Below the pieces are notes generated by a model. The model was not told the origin of the DNA, did not search any database, and worked only from the letters and a program-made list of their open reading frames with translations. A DNA stretch of 6,593 nt from the NCBI GenBank assembly GCA_030037185.1, contig JASHRR010000756.1, positions 1 through 6,593 on the forward strand. The letters run 5' to 3'. Both the position numbers and the translations under genes were made by a program. Below are positions 1-4,829 of this stretch, one piece after another. Position 1 is the first letter of the stretch, and the number at the start of each line of letters is the position of its first letter. Source of the stretch: Xanthobacteraceae bacterium (GTDB lineage: Bacteria > Pseudomonadota > Alphaproteobacteria > Rhizobiales > Xanthobacteraceae).

Positions 1-70
1 GCGCCGCAGGCATTTTCCACCGCAGCGCCGTTTTCAGTTTCCGGATTTCCTTTTTGGTGCACTTGACCAT
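1..70 (-). CDS. 5' end of an unrecognised gene, truncated by the window edge
   Basis: Reading leftward from an ATG whose complement is at 68-70, the frame stays open to the window edge, giving about 23 residues that begin MVKCTKKEIRKLKTALRW. The start is supported by GGGAGG (complement at 75-80), four bases upstream. The visible peptide is very basic and lysine/arginine-rich, with no signal peptide or membrane segment. I do not recognise the family. The ribosome binding site and the clean frame argue for a real gene, but 23 codons are too few to exclude chance. Confidence 0.4.
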   Translation of the reverse strand, partial: MVKCTKKEIRKLKTALRWKMPAA

Positions 71-281
71 CCGTCCTCCCGAATCAGATAGCCAAAAGCG
101 GATCATATCGCGATCGAGCGCGCCACAGAAAAACACCGAAAACTCCAACGATTCCAGCAATTCAGAGCGATTCAAGTAGCTATGGAAGCGGTATCACGGA
201 TGACGGATTCCTGTTGTAATTGCTCGCCATCGGCGCCGCGCGTGCCTTGGGAAGTCGTCCTGCCTCAAGCGGGACGCCAGG
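71..281. other. Non-coding spacer, no recognised feature
   Basis: This stretch lies between the minus-strand gene start at 70 and the decayed ORF starting at 282. It is less GC-rich than the rest of the window at its left end and presumably contains the promoter of the leftward gene. I could not pick out a convincing -35/-10 pair, repeat or RNA gene. Confidence 0.4.
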
Positions 282-345
282 ATGCCGACGTTGAAAATTA
301 ACGGCGACGACAAGAGCTTCGACGCACCCGACGATGTGCCGCTGC
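282..345 (+). pseudogene. N-terminal scrap resembling a [2Fe-2S] molybdenum-hydroxylase small subunit
   Basis: The first 21 or so codons read MPTLKINGDDKSFDAPDD and then VPLL. This resembles the N-terminus of small subunits of isoquinoline 1-oxidoreductase, CO dehydrogenase and xanthine dehydrogenase, where a short beta-strand, an NG turn and a D-x-PLL segment precede the iron-sulphur cysteines. The family would continue with W-V-L-R-D and then the C-x4-C-x2-C cluster loop; none of that is present. The frame instead runs straight into an unrelated substrate-binding-protein fragment. A weak GGGA at 271-274 precedes the ATG. The match is short, so the family assignment is tentative; that the piece is a broken N-terminus is more secure than its exact name. 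Confidence 0.4.
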
Positions 346-535
346 TGCCCGATGCTGCGCCCGGTCGCGGTTCATATTATCTGGCTTCGCCTCCAGCTGC
401 CGCGCGCGCCAAAGGACCCGCACTTAACGTCGCGCAGTTTGCAGCGACTCCGAGATCGAAGCCGCGATCAGCCGGGTTACGAAGGAGAACGGAGCCGGTC
501 TCGATGTCATGCCGGACGGCTTCCCACGGCGGGTG
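346..535 (+). pseudogene. Internal fragment of an ABC-transporter substrate-binding protein, frameshifted
   Basis: This resembles the middle of the ABC_sub_bind family (Pfam ABC transporter substrate-binding protein), of which rhizobial genomes have many copies. In the first frame the residues PDAAPGRGSYYLAS and AAARAKGPALNVA correspond to the family segment following the first lobe. Near 440-444 the match moves to another frame, which reads SDSEIEAAISRV and then GLDVMPDGFP, equivalent to the family's D-x-EIE-x-AI ... GGL-x-VMPD stretch. Beyond about 535 the match is lost. The lipoprotein-type N-terminus and the C-terminal lobe are both missing, so no functional transporter component can be made. 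The identification rests on remembered family patterns and is moderately sure. Confidence 0.55.
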
Positions 536-657
536 CTGACAGCTTGGCTTTGGCCCCGATTTCGCCGCGCACCGTCTAACGATGGCGGCTGTGGCGGGAG
601 GGCCATAACAGTCACGCGGCCCCGCCCGACACAGCGCATACGGTGCTGGTTCCCAAC

Positions 658-665
658 AAGGAGGT
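658..665 (+). promoter_or_regulatory. Perfect Shine-Dalgarno AAGGAGGT
   Basis: AAGGAGGT matches the anti-Shine-Dalgarno end of 16S rRNA at every position and lies eight bases before the ATG at 674. It is the strongest ribosome binding site in the left third of the window, yet it leads into only 18 codons. Confidence 0.45.
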
Positions 666-673
666 CCGTAATC

Positions 674-730
674 ATGGACATGGGTCGCACAACAGTAACT
701 CTCCATGTTCGTCGCGATATGGAGCGATAA
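674..730 (+). CDS. 18-codon ORF behind a perfect Shine-Dalgarno; leader peptide or gene stump
   Basis: The ORF encodes MDMGRTTVTLHVRRDMER and ends at TAA. Its ribosome binding site is optimal, so it may be translated. I do not recognise the peptide. It may be the surviving first codons of a gene whose remainder was deleted, which would fit the decayed pieces on both sides, or a genuine small protein. A short inverted repeat, CTCCC-TGTTA-GGGAG at 751-765, follows about 20 bases after the stop; its 5-bp stem is too weak to call a terminator. The surrounding sequence from 536 to 781 shows nothing else I can name. Confidence 0.25.
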   Translation: MDMGRTTVTLHVRRDMER

Positions 731-781
731 CGCAATCTTGGCGTGAACGGCTCCCTGTTAGGGAGGCTCATCGGTCGATCG

Positions 782-1165
782 TCACGAATTCTCGAACAAG
801 GCGGTCGAGAGATAGCGCTCCGCGCCCGACGGCAGCACCGCCACGATGCATTTGCCCCATCTGGTCACGCGCGCCGATCCAGAGCGCGGCGGCGACCGCG
901 TCGCCGGATGAGATGCAAGCGCGCGGGCAGTATCGAACGCCGCTTTGATTGCCGACGGTCAAGATTTCGTCGAGCACGCTGCGGTCGAGCAGGTCGGGAA
1001 TGAAGCCCCGCGCCAATCCCCTGGATCTTGTACGGCCCGGGCTGGCCGCCGGACAGAACGGCGCTGTCCTCCGGCTCGGCAGCGACCACGCGCCGCGATG
1101 GCCGACGCGGCTTGAGTCAGACTCACGCGATGTCACGTGCGAGTTCCGGTTTTGCCCATGCAGCC
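782..1165 (-). pseudogene. cysK: Cysteine synthase remnant, C-terminal half with several frameshifts
   Basis: Reading leftward, the pieces line up in order with the C-terminal half of O-acetylserine sulfhydrylase (cysteine synthase). They are [24 protein letters not shown] and [12 protein letters not shown], then [19 protein letters not shown], then [10 protein letters not shown], then [11 protein letters not shown] and IGARDQMG, then KCIVAVLPSGAERYLSTALF, ending at a normal TGA (complement at 782-784). They occupy different frames. Extra bases in CCCC runs at 1006-1009 and 855-858 break the frame, another shift lies near 945, and about nine residues before ISSG are missing. Weaker nucleotide similarity to the family's glycine-rich VGTGGT region seems to continue to about 1165, with a stop in it. 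The N-terminal half with the PLP-binding lysine is absent. This is a dead gene. Confidence 0.8.
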
Positions 1166-1365
1166 AGACTCCGCAGCTCTAGGGGGCGGGAGCGGATGCC
1201 GTTGTCCACTCCAGATCCATTGTGTTCACGGCCGTGACGCAGGAACAGTACAGCGTTGCAGCTATCTACGCAGGAGCCAGCTGCCCTCTCAGTCGCCTGA
1301 GCCCAAGACTGTCTCCAGTGAGCAATAACGAATCGTCATTCGAGATTGCAAGGATCCAGGAGAGA
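1166..1365. other. Intergenic stretch between the cysK remnant and the kinase gene
   Basis: No gene is supported here. It contains a perfect 12-bp palindrome, TCACGGCCGTGA, at 1226-1237, which may be chance in GC-rich DNA, and a short hairpin next to the end of the leftward kinase gene. No tRNA-like or insertion-sequence ends were seen. Confidence 0.4.
1329..1342 (-). terminator. Weak hairpin downstream of the kinase gene, possible terminator
   Basis: CGAAT-cgtc-ATTCG forms a 5-bp stem with a 4-base loop about 24 bases past the minus-strand stop at 1366. On that strand it is followed by TTATTG, a poor U-tract. The stem is short, so this is only a candidate. Confidence 0.2.
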
Positions 1366-2601
1366 TCAAGTCGCTAATAAGGAACGCACGATACTTGATG
1401 TTGGCGGCGCCCGAGACGACGCCAGCAGCTGCGGTGCTTGTTTGCCGACACGAGTCCGCCGTTTCGGCTTGCCACCCTGGCGCCACGCGATAAGGCGATG
1501 CAGAAGCAATCGGCCGGCTGCGTGCGGCACGCTTGCTCGGCGATCTGCTTGAATTCGGAGAAGCCGATCGAGGCGGACGGCATCTGCTTTGGCAATCCGC
1601 AGGTAGCTTCGCGCCAAATTCGGCCATTTCTCCGGCGTGCGCGCACTCGGCTCCATCAGGTGCGCGATCGCGAGACGCGCTCGTAAAGTCGCCCGATGGC
1701 AGCGATAAAACAGGTAGAGCTCGCTCGCGATTCGGTCGGAGAGCCCGCGCGCTACCTTGCACCCTATGTATCCACCGATCTCCGCAGCGCCGAGGCGTTC
1801 GCATTCGAGATCGAGGAAAGCAATCTCGTCGAAGGGATCCACCGTCCTCAGGCGGTCGTTGAACTCCAGGCAATCGATAATTCGCACAGGATCCCCTAGC
1901 CAGACATGCTCCGGGCGCAAGTCGCCATGACCATCGACAACATGGTGTTCGCGTACCCTGGCGGCGAGAATGTGAGACCGATGCGCGAGGAAGCGGCGCA
2001 AAGTTTGATCGACACGCCACACAAGCCCCGCCGGCAACCCCAAGCGATCATCGAGCAGCACGCGACGATTGTAAGACAAGCTTTGCCACCAATAGGCCAG
2101 ATGCCGATCCGGGGTAACGAAAACCGGACTGGCTCGGCGGTAGAAGTGGATCAGTGCATTGGCAAGCTGGTCGAGCTGCCACCCGGCAATCCGCTCCGCC
2201 ACGATCGCATGCTCGAGCATCGCTCGTTCATCGAGGCGGCGCATGACCACAAGCCAGTCAACGACCGAGCCTTTCTCGCCACCGACGGAAAACCCACCAG
2301 CCGAGAACCTAAGTGGAGCGACGTCAAGATAGACGTCGGGCGCGAGACGCCGGTTGAGGCGCAGTTCCGCTCGGCAGGCGGCCTCGCGCTTGGCCAACGT
2401 GGAAAAATCGAGATAAGGCAAATACACAGGCTTCTTAAGCTTGAAGACCTTGTCGTCGGCGAGGAAAACCCACGACATGTGCGTCTCGCGGCGTATGACC
2501 TCATTCACCCGGGGTGAATAGGCATCCGCGCGACTGAGAAAAGCAACCTTGGCGCCAAGCTCAATCTCGTTGCCGGGCAGGATTGAAACCACATGGTGCA
2601 C
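1366..2601 (-). CDS. COG2187-type aminoglycoside-phosphotransferase-like kinase
   Basis: This 411-residue cytoplasmic protein of the protein-kinase-like/APH fold has no established substrate. Visible blocks: ETHMSWVFLADDKVFKLKKPV (39-59, beta-strands with the likely ATP-contacting lysine, then YLDFSTLAKRE); RLNRRLAPDVYL (81-92); the catalytic loop DGHGDLRPEHVWL (223-235); the metal-binding equivalent IIDCLEFND (241-249); and DPFDEIAFLDLE (255-266). Many relatives carry a second P-loop kinase domain of about 170 residues; this one does not, and ends in a basic tail (about 376-411) that looks unconserved. The start is GTG at 2601, preceded by AGGAGAGAG (complement at 2606-2614); this gives the full conserved N-terminus. 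It diverges from the stress operon, and relatives often sit beside universal-stress-protein genes. The family assignment is firm, the role unknown. Confidence 0.88.
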   Translation of the reverse strand: MHHVVSILPGNEIELGAKVAFLSRADAYSPRVNEVIRRETHMSWVFLADDKVFKLKKPVYLPYLDFSTLAKREAACRAELRLNRRLAPDVYLDVAPLRFSAGGFSVGGEKGSVVDWLVVMRRLDERAMLEHAIVAERIAGWQLDQLANALIHFYRRASPVFVTPDRHLAYWWQSLSYNRRVLLDDRLGLPAGLVWRVDQTLRRFLAHRSHILAARVREHHVVDGHGDLRPEHVWLGDPVRIIDCLEFNDRLRTVDPFDEIAFLDLECERLGAAEIGGYIGCKVARGLSDRIASELYLFYRCHRATLRARLAIAHLMEPSARTPEKWPNLARSYLRIAKADAVRLDRLLRIQADRRASVPHAAGRLLLHRLIAWRQGGKPKRRTRVGKQAPQLLASSRAPPTSSIVRSLLAT

Positions 2602-2841
2602 GGATCTCTCTCCTGCTCACTAATGTTTGCACATCGCAATACCGATTGACGCGGGTCGAAGCGGAGGGTTCCAATATGCGTCCTAGCATGAACGCAGCTA
2701 ACCTGCCGCACACCAAAGCGATCCGAGCGAGAGCGGCAAGATCCCGCTCAAAAGCCGCAAACCACGCTGGCGGCGTCGCCACGTCCGACATCCCCCCGCG
2801 ATCTCACCCCTCCCATTCGAACGCAAAAAGAGCAGCTGCGT

Positions 2842-2855
2842 TTGACCTAGGTCAT
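2842..2855 (+). promoter_or_regulatory. FNR/FixK-like operator TTGACCTAGGTCAT
   Basis: The core TGACCTAGGTCA (2843-2854) is a perfect 12-bp palindrome. With its flanks it matches the FNR/FixK/DNR-type pattern TTGA-N6-TCAA at every position except the last (T for A). Its centre at 2848.5 lies about 39-42 bp upstream of a start point expected near 2887-2890 if GATAAC (2875-2880) is the -10 element, the usual class II spacing for this regulator family. The rightmost half-site repeats as GGTCA-tag-TGACC (2850-2862), so two dimers could compete. The site is 119 bp upstream of the stress-protein ATG. Which regulator binds, and whether the divergent kinase responds too, is not visible. Confidence 0.5.
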
Positions 2856-2874
2856 AGTGACCGTCGATCGGTTC

Positions 2875-2880
2875 GATAAC
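2875..2880 (+). promoter_or_regulatory. Candidate -10 element GATAAC of the stress operon
   Basis: GATAAC matches TATAAT at four of six positions and sits at the right distance from the palindrome for an activator-dependent promoter lacking a good -35. The TTGACC inside the operator is not 16-18 bp from any acceptable -10, which favours the activator model. The sequence has no TGGCAC-N5-TTGC sigma-54 element. Confidence 0.3.
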
Positions 2881-2973
2881 CGTGTCGGTGTGTGATGCGG
2901 TCTGCGTTGCCGGGACAACGGTGGGCCTTTAAGTGATGGAAACTTTTCGGATTTACCGGTGGCAGCGCATACC

Positions 2974-3783
2974 ATGACTTATGCGGCGGTGATGGTTCAT
3001 GTCGACTTCGATCCCGCCACCGAGGGCCGGGTGCGCCTCGCAGGCGGCGTGGCCGAGCGCTTCGAATCGACGCTGATCGGCATGGCCGCCTGTAACTCCC
3101 AACTGCCATTCGTGCGCGGAGGCGTTGCCCTTGCGCCGCTCTTCACTCAAGAAAATCCCGACGAACTGGAAGTCGCGCTTGACCAACAGGAACATCTATT
3201 TCGTTTTATTGCGTCAAAGGGGAACCGTCAGGTCGAATGGCGTTCAGCGCTTGATCTTCCCACCGAGTTTGTGGCGCGCGCGGCCGATCTCATCATCATC
3301 CGGTGCCAGCATCTCCTGGAAGGCCCTTATTGGTCCCTTGATCCAGGTGCTCTTCTATTGAGGGTTGGCCGGCCCGTGGTGGTGCCGAATGGACTCGATC
3401 GCTTGCACGCAAAACGCATCGCAGTTGCCTGCAAAGACACCCGCGAGGCGCGACGCGTACTCTCTGATTCACTGCCGTTCCTGCATGATGCCGAAAAGCT
3501 GTTCCTCGTCGAGATTCGCGATGAACCCGAGGCTGAAGCCAGCGAGCGTCATGTCAGCGATGTCATGAATTATCTGATCCATCATCGCATCGCGATGAGT
3601 GTCGCGCTCCTGCTGCAGGCAGCAAACGTAACCGGCGAACTGCTCCGCGGCGTTCGCACAAAGCAAATCGATCTTCTGGTCGCCGGTGCGTATGGCCACA
3701 GCAGGCTGGGCGAGTGGGGGTTCGGCGGGCTCACACGTGAACTCCTGGATAACAGTCCAGTCTGCTGCCTCTTCTCGCACTAG
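2974..3783 (+). CDS. Universal stress protein, two-domain UspA family
   Basis: This is a 269-residue cytoplasmic protein of two tandem Usp-type alpha/beta domains. The first opens with MTYAAVMVHVDFD (1-13) and closes near PVVVPNG (134-140). The second starts at KRIAVACKDTREARR (147-161) and ends with the typical C-terminal strand DLLVAGAYGHSRLGEWGFGG (233-252), followed by LTRELLDNSPVCCLFSH. The nucleotide-binding pattern G-2x-G-9x-G(S/T) is recognisable at G238, G241 and G251, but the following Ser/Thr is Gly, so ATP binding is uncertain. I prefer ATG 2974 to the in-frame GTG at 2959 because the conserved strand begins right after it; neither has a strong ribosome binding site. It is the first gene of the cluster and the likely receiver of the upstream operator. 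Such proteins accumulate under starvation, hypoxia and similar arrest; the biochemical activity is not predictable here. Confidence 0.88.
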   Translation: MTYAAVMVHVDFDPATEGRVRLAGGVAERFESTLIGMAACNSQLPFVRGGVALAPLFTQENPDELEVALDQQEHLFRFIASKGNRQVEWRSALDLPTEFVARAADLIIIRCQHLLEGPYWSLDPGALLLRVGRPVVVPNGLDRLHAKRIAVACKDTREARRVLSDSLPFLHDAEKLFLVEIRDEPEAEASERHVSDVMNYLIHHRIAMSVALLLQAANVTGELLRGVRTKQIDLLVAGAYGHSRLGEWGFGGLTRELLDNSPVCCLFSH

Positions 3784-3809
3784 CTCGCATAACGAAAGGG
3801 ACGAACGTC

Positions 3810-4373
3810 ATGGAAACGCCGGTTGAGATTGATTTTCAGGGGATGAAGCCGGTCGAGCGGCTTTATCAGTCCATCACCACTCACATTGCGGACCTCGAGC
3901 AGCGGTTCGGACGTATCACCGCATGTCGTGTCGTCCTCAAGGCACCCGGTGGCCACCATCGCATTGGGCTCTACGAGGTGAATATTCGCCTCGCTCTGTC
4001 GAGTGGCCGTGAGGTCAACGTTGCGCGCACAGCGCAGCAAGACGAGCGCTACAGCGATGTTGATTTTTCCATTAACGATACGTTCAAGCGGGCACGGCGG
4101 CGCTTGCAGGATCATGTCCGCCGCATGCAAGGGCAGGTCAAAGCGCACGAGCCCCAACCGATGGGCACCGTAATTCGGCTCGATCCGAGCGGAGAGTTTG
4201 GGTTTATCGAAACTGCCGACGGCCGCGAGGTCTATTTCCACCACAACAGCGTGCTCGAGGGTGCCTTTTCCCGGCTTTCGACCGGCTCGCGTGTGGCCTT
4301 CGTTGAGGAAGCGGGCGACAAGGGGCCGCAGGCGAGCACCGTGAGGCTGCTGGGCAAACACGGCATGCGGTAA
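3810..4373 (+). CDS. HPF/RaiA-like ribosome-associated protein fused to a cold-shock domain
   Basis: This 187-residue protein has two parts. Residues 1-112 resemble the hibernation-promoting-factor/RaiA fold: [18 protein letters not shown], a helix with [18 protein letters not shown], a strand YEVNIRLAL (55-63), REVNVAR, and a basic helix [16 protein letters not shown] (92-107). HPF proteins bind the 30S decoding and mRNA channel and silence ribosomes. Residues 118-180 form a cold-shock/OB domain: [17 protein letters not shown] with the RNP1-like motif GEFGFIE (128-134) and the RNP2-like motif VYFHHN (141-146), which bind single-stranded RNA. There is no long-HPF dimerisation domain, so ribosome dimerisation is not predicted. 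GAAAGGGA at 3794-3801 is a good ribosome binding site. The gene starts 26 bp after the stress protein, and its stop overlaps the archease start. The domain calls are firm; the ribosome role is inferred from the family. Confidence 0.88.
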   Translation: METPVEIDFQGMKPVERLYQSITTHIADLEQRFGRITACRVVLKAPGGHHRIGLYEVNIRLALSSGREVNVARTAQQDERYSDVDFSINDTFKRARRRLQDHVRRMQGQVKAHEPQPMGTVIRLDPSGEFGFIETADGREVYFHHNSVLEGAFSRLSTGSRVAFVEEAGDKGPQASTVRLLGKHGMR

Positions 4374-4819
4374 TGTTGTCGACAGAGGTCGGAGCGACGA
4401 AAGACAAGCCCAGCTGGGAGCATTTCCCGCACGAGGCCGATGTCGGCGTGCGCGGTTTCGGCCCAACGCCGGAGGCCGCTTTCGAGCAGACGGCGCACGC
4501 GCTGACCGCGGTGATCACCGACAGCGCGATCGCCGACAGGTCGGCCGTCGAGGTCGAATGCGACGCACCGGAACTTGAACTTCTGTTCGTCGAATGGCTC
4601 AACGCCATCATCTATGAGATGGCGGTGCGGCGCATGCTGTTCGGCCGCTTTGCGGTCCGCATCGACGGCAATCATCTCAGCGGCACGTTGTGGGGCGAGC
4701 TGGTCGATGTTGGACGCCATGTACCGGCCTGCGAGCCCAAGGGAGCAACCTATACGGCGCTGAAGGTCGCCCGCGACCCCGATGGAACATGGTCGGCCGC
4801 CTGCGTCGTTGATGTGTGA
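4373..4819 (+). CDS. Archease, activator of the RNA ligase RtcB
   Basis: This 148-residue archease-family protein has the usual length plus about ten extra N-terminal residues. Family marks are [11 protein letters not shown] (20-30, the H-x-AD-x-G motif with its metal-binding aspartate), the helix [27 protein letters not shown] (71-83), the strand segment [12 protein letters not shown] (121-132), and the C-terminal VVDV with a penultimate aspartate. Archease helps RtcB form the RtcB-GMP intermediate and allows multiple turnover, and it broadens nucleotide use. The ATG shares an A with the preceding stop (TAATG), so translation is probably coupled to the hibernation-factor gene; no good independent ribosome binding site is seen. 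It lies 10 bp before rtcB, the partner expected from the family. Confidence 0.93.
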   Translation: MLSTEVGATKDKPSWEHFPHEADVGVRGFGPTPEAAFEQTAHALTAVITDSAIADRSAVEVECDAPELELLFVEWLNAIIYEMAVRRMLFGRFAVRIDGNHLSGTLWGELVDVGRHVPACEPKGATYTALKVARDPDGTWSAACVVDV

Positions 4820-4829
4820 GAGAACGGTT

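Larger units (their letters stand above)
2602..2973. other. Divergent intergenic region between the kinase gene and the stress operon
   Basis: These 372 bp presumably contain both divergent promoters. The right half has the FNR/FixK-like palindrome at 2842-2855, a third half-site (TGACC at 2858-2862) and a small inverted repeat CGGTT-cgat-AACCG at 2869-2882 over the candidate -10. On the minus strand an open frame of 76 codons starts at 2791 and overlaps the kinase start; its N-terminus (MSDVATPPAWFAAFERDLAAL) looks protein-like. However, the only purine-rich stretch with usable spacing is poorly placed and no family is recognised, so I do not call it a gene. Confidence 0.5.

Noticed and set aside
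1226..1237. Perfect palindrome TCACGGCCGTGA
   Set aside because: It lies between a dead gene and the 3' end of the kinase gene, matches no operator I know, and short GC palindromes are common in such DNA.
1906..2517. A 203-codon plus-strand open frame antisense to the kinase gene
   Set aside because: The minus strand has the conserved kinase motifs over the same bases, and this frame has no ribosome binding site or family resemblance.
2561..2791. A 76-codon minus-strand frame with a protein-like N-terminus that overlaps the kinase start
   Set aside because: The purine-rich stretch upstream is too far or too close to the ATG, no family is recognised, and its end overlaps the kinase gene by 41 bases. 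It is worth a look only if conserved in relatives.
2895..2925. Possible sigma-54 promoter, as expected for RtcR-controlled rtcB operons
   Set aside because: The GG-N10-GC core spacing is not met; the nearest GG and GC pair is eight bases apart.
3780..4466. A 228-codon minus-strand open frame opposite the HPF-cold-shock gene
   Set aside because: It runs through two genes with clear domain motifs on the plus strand and is a shadow.
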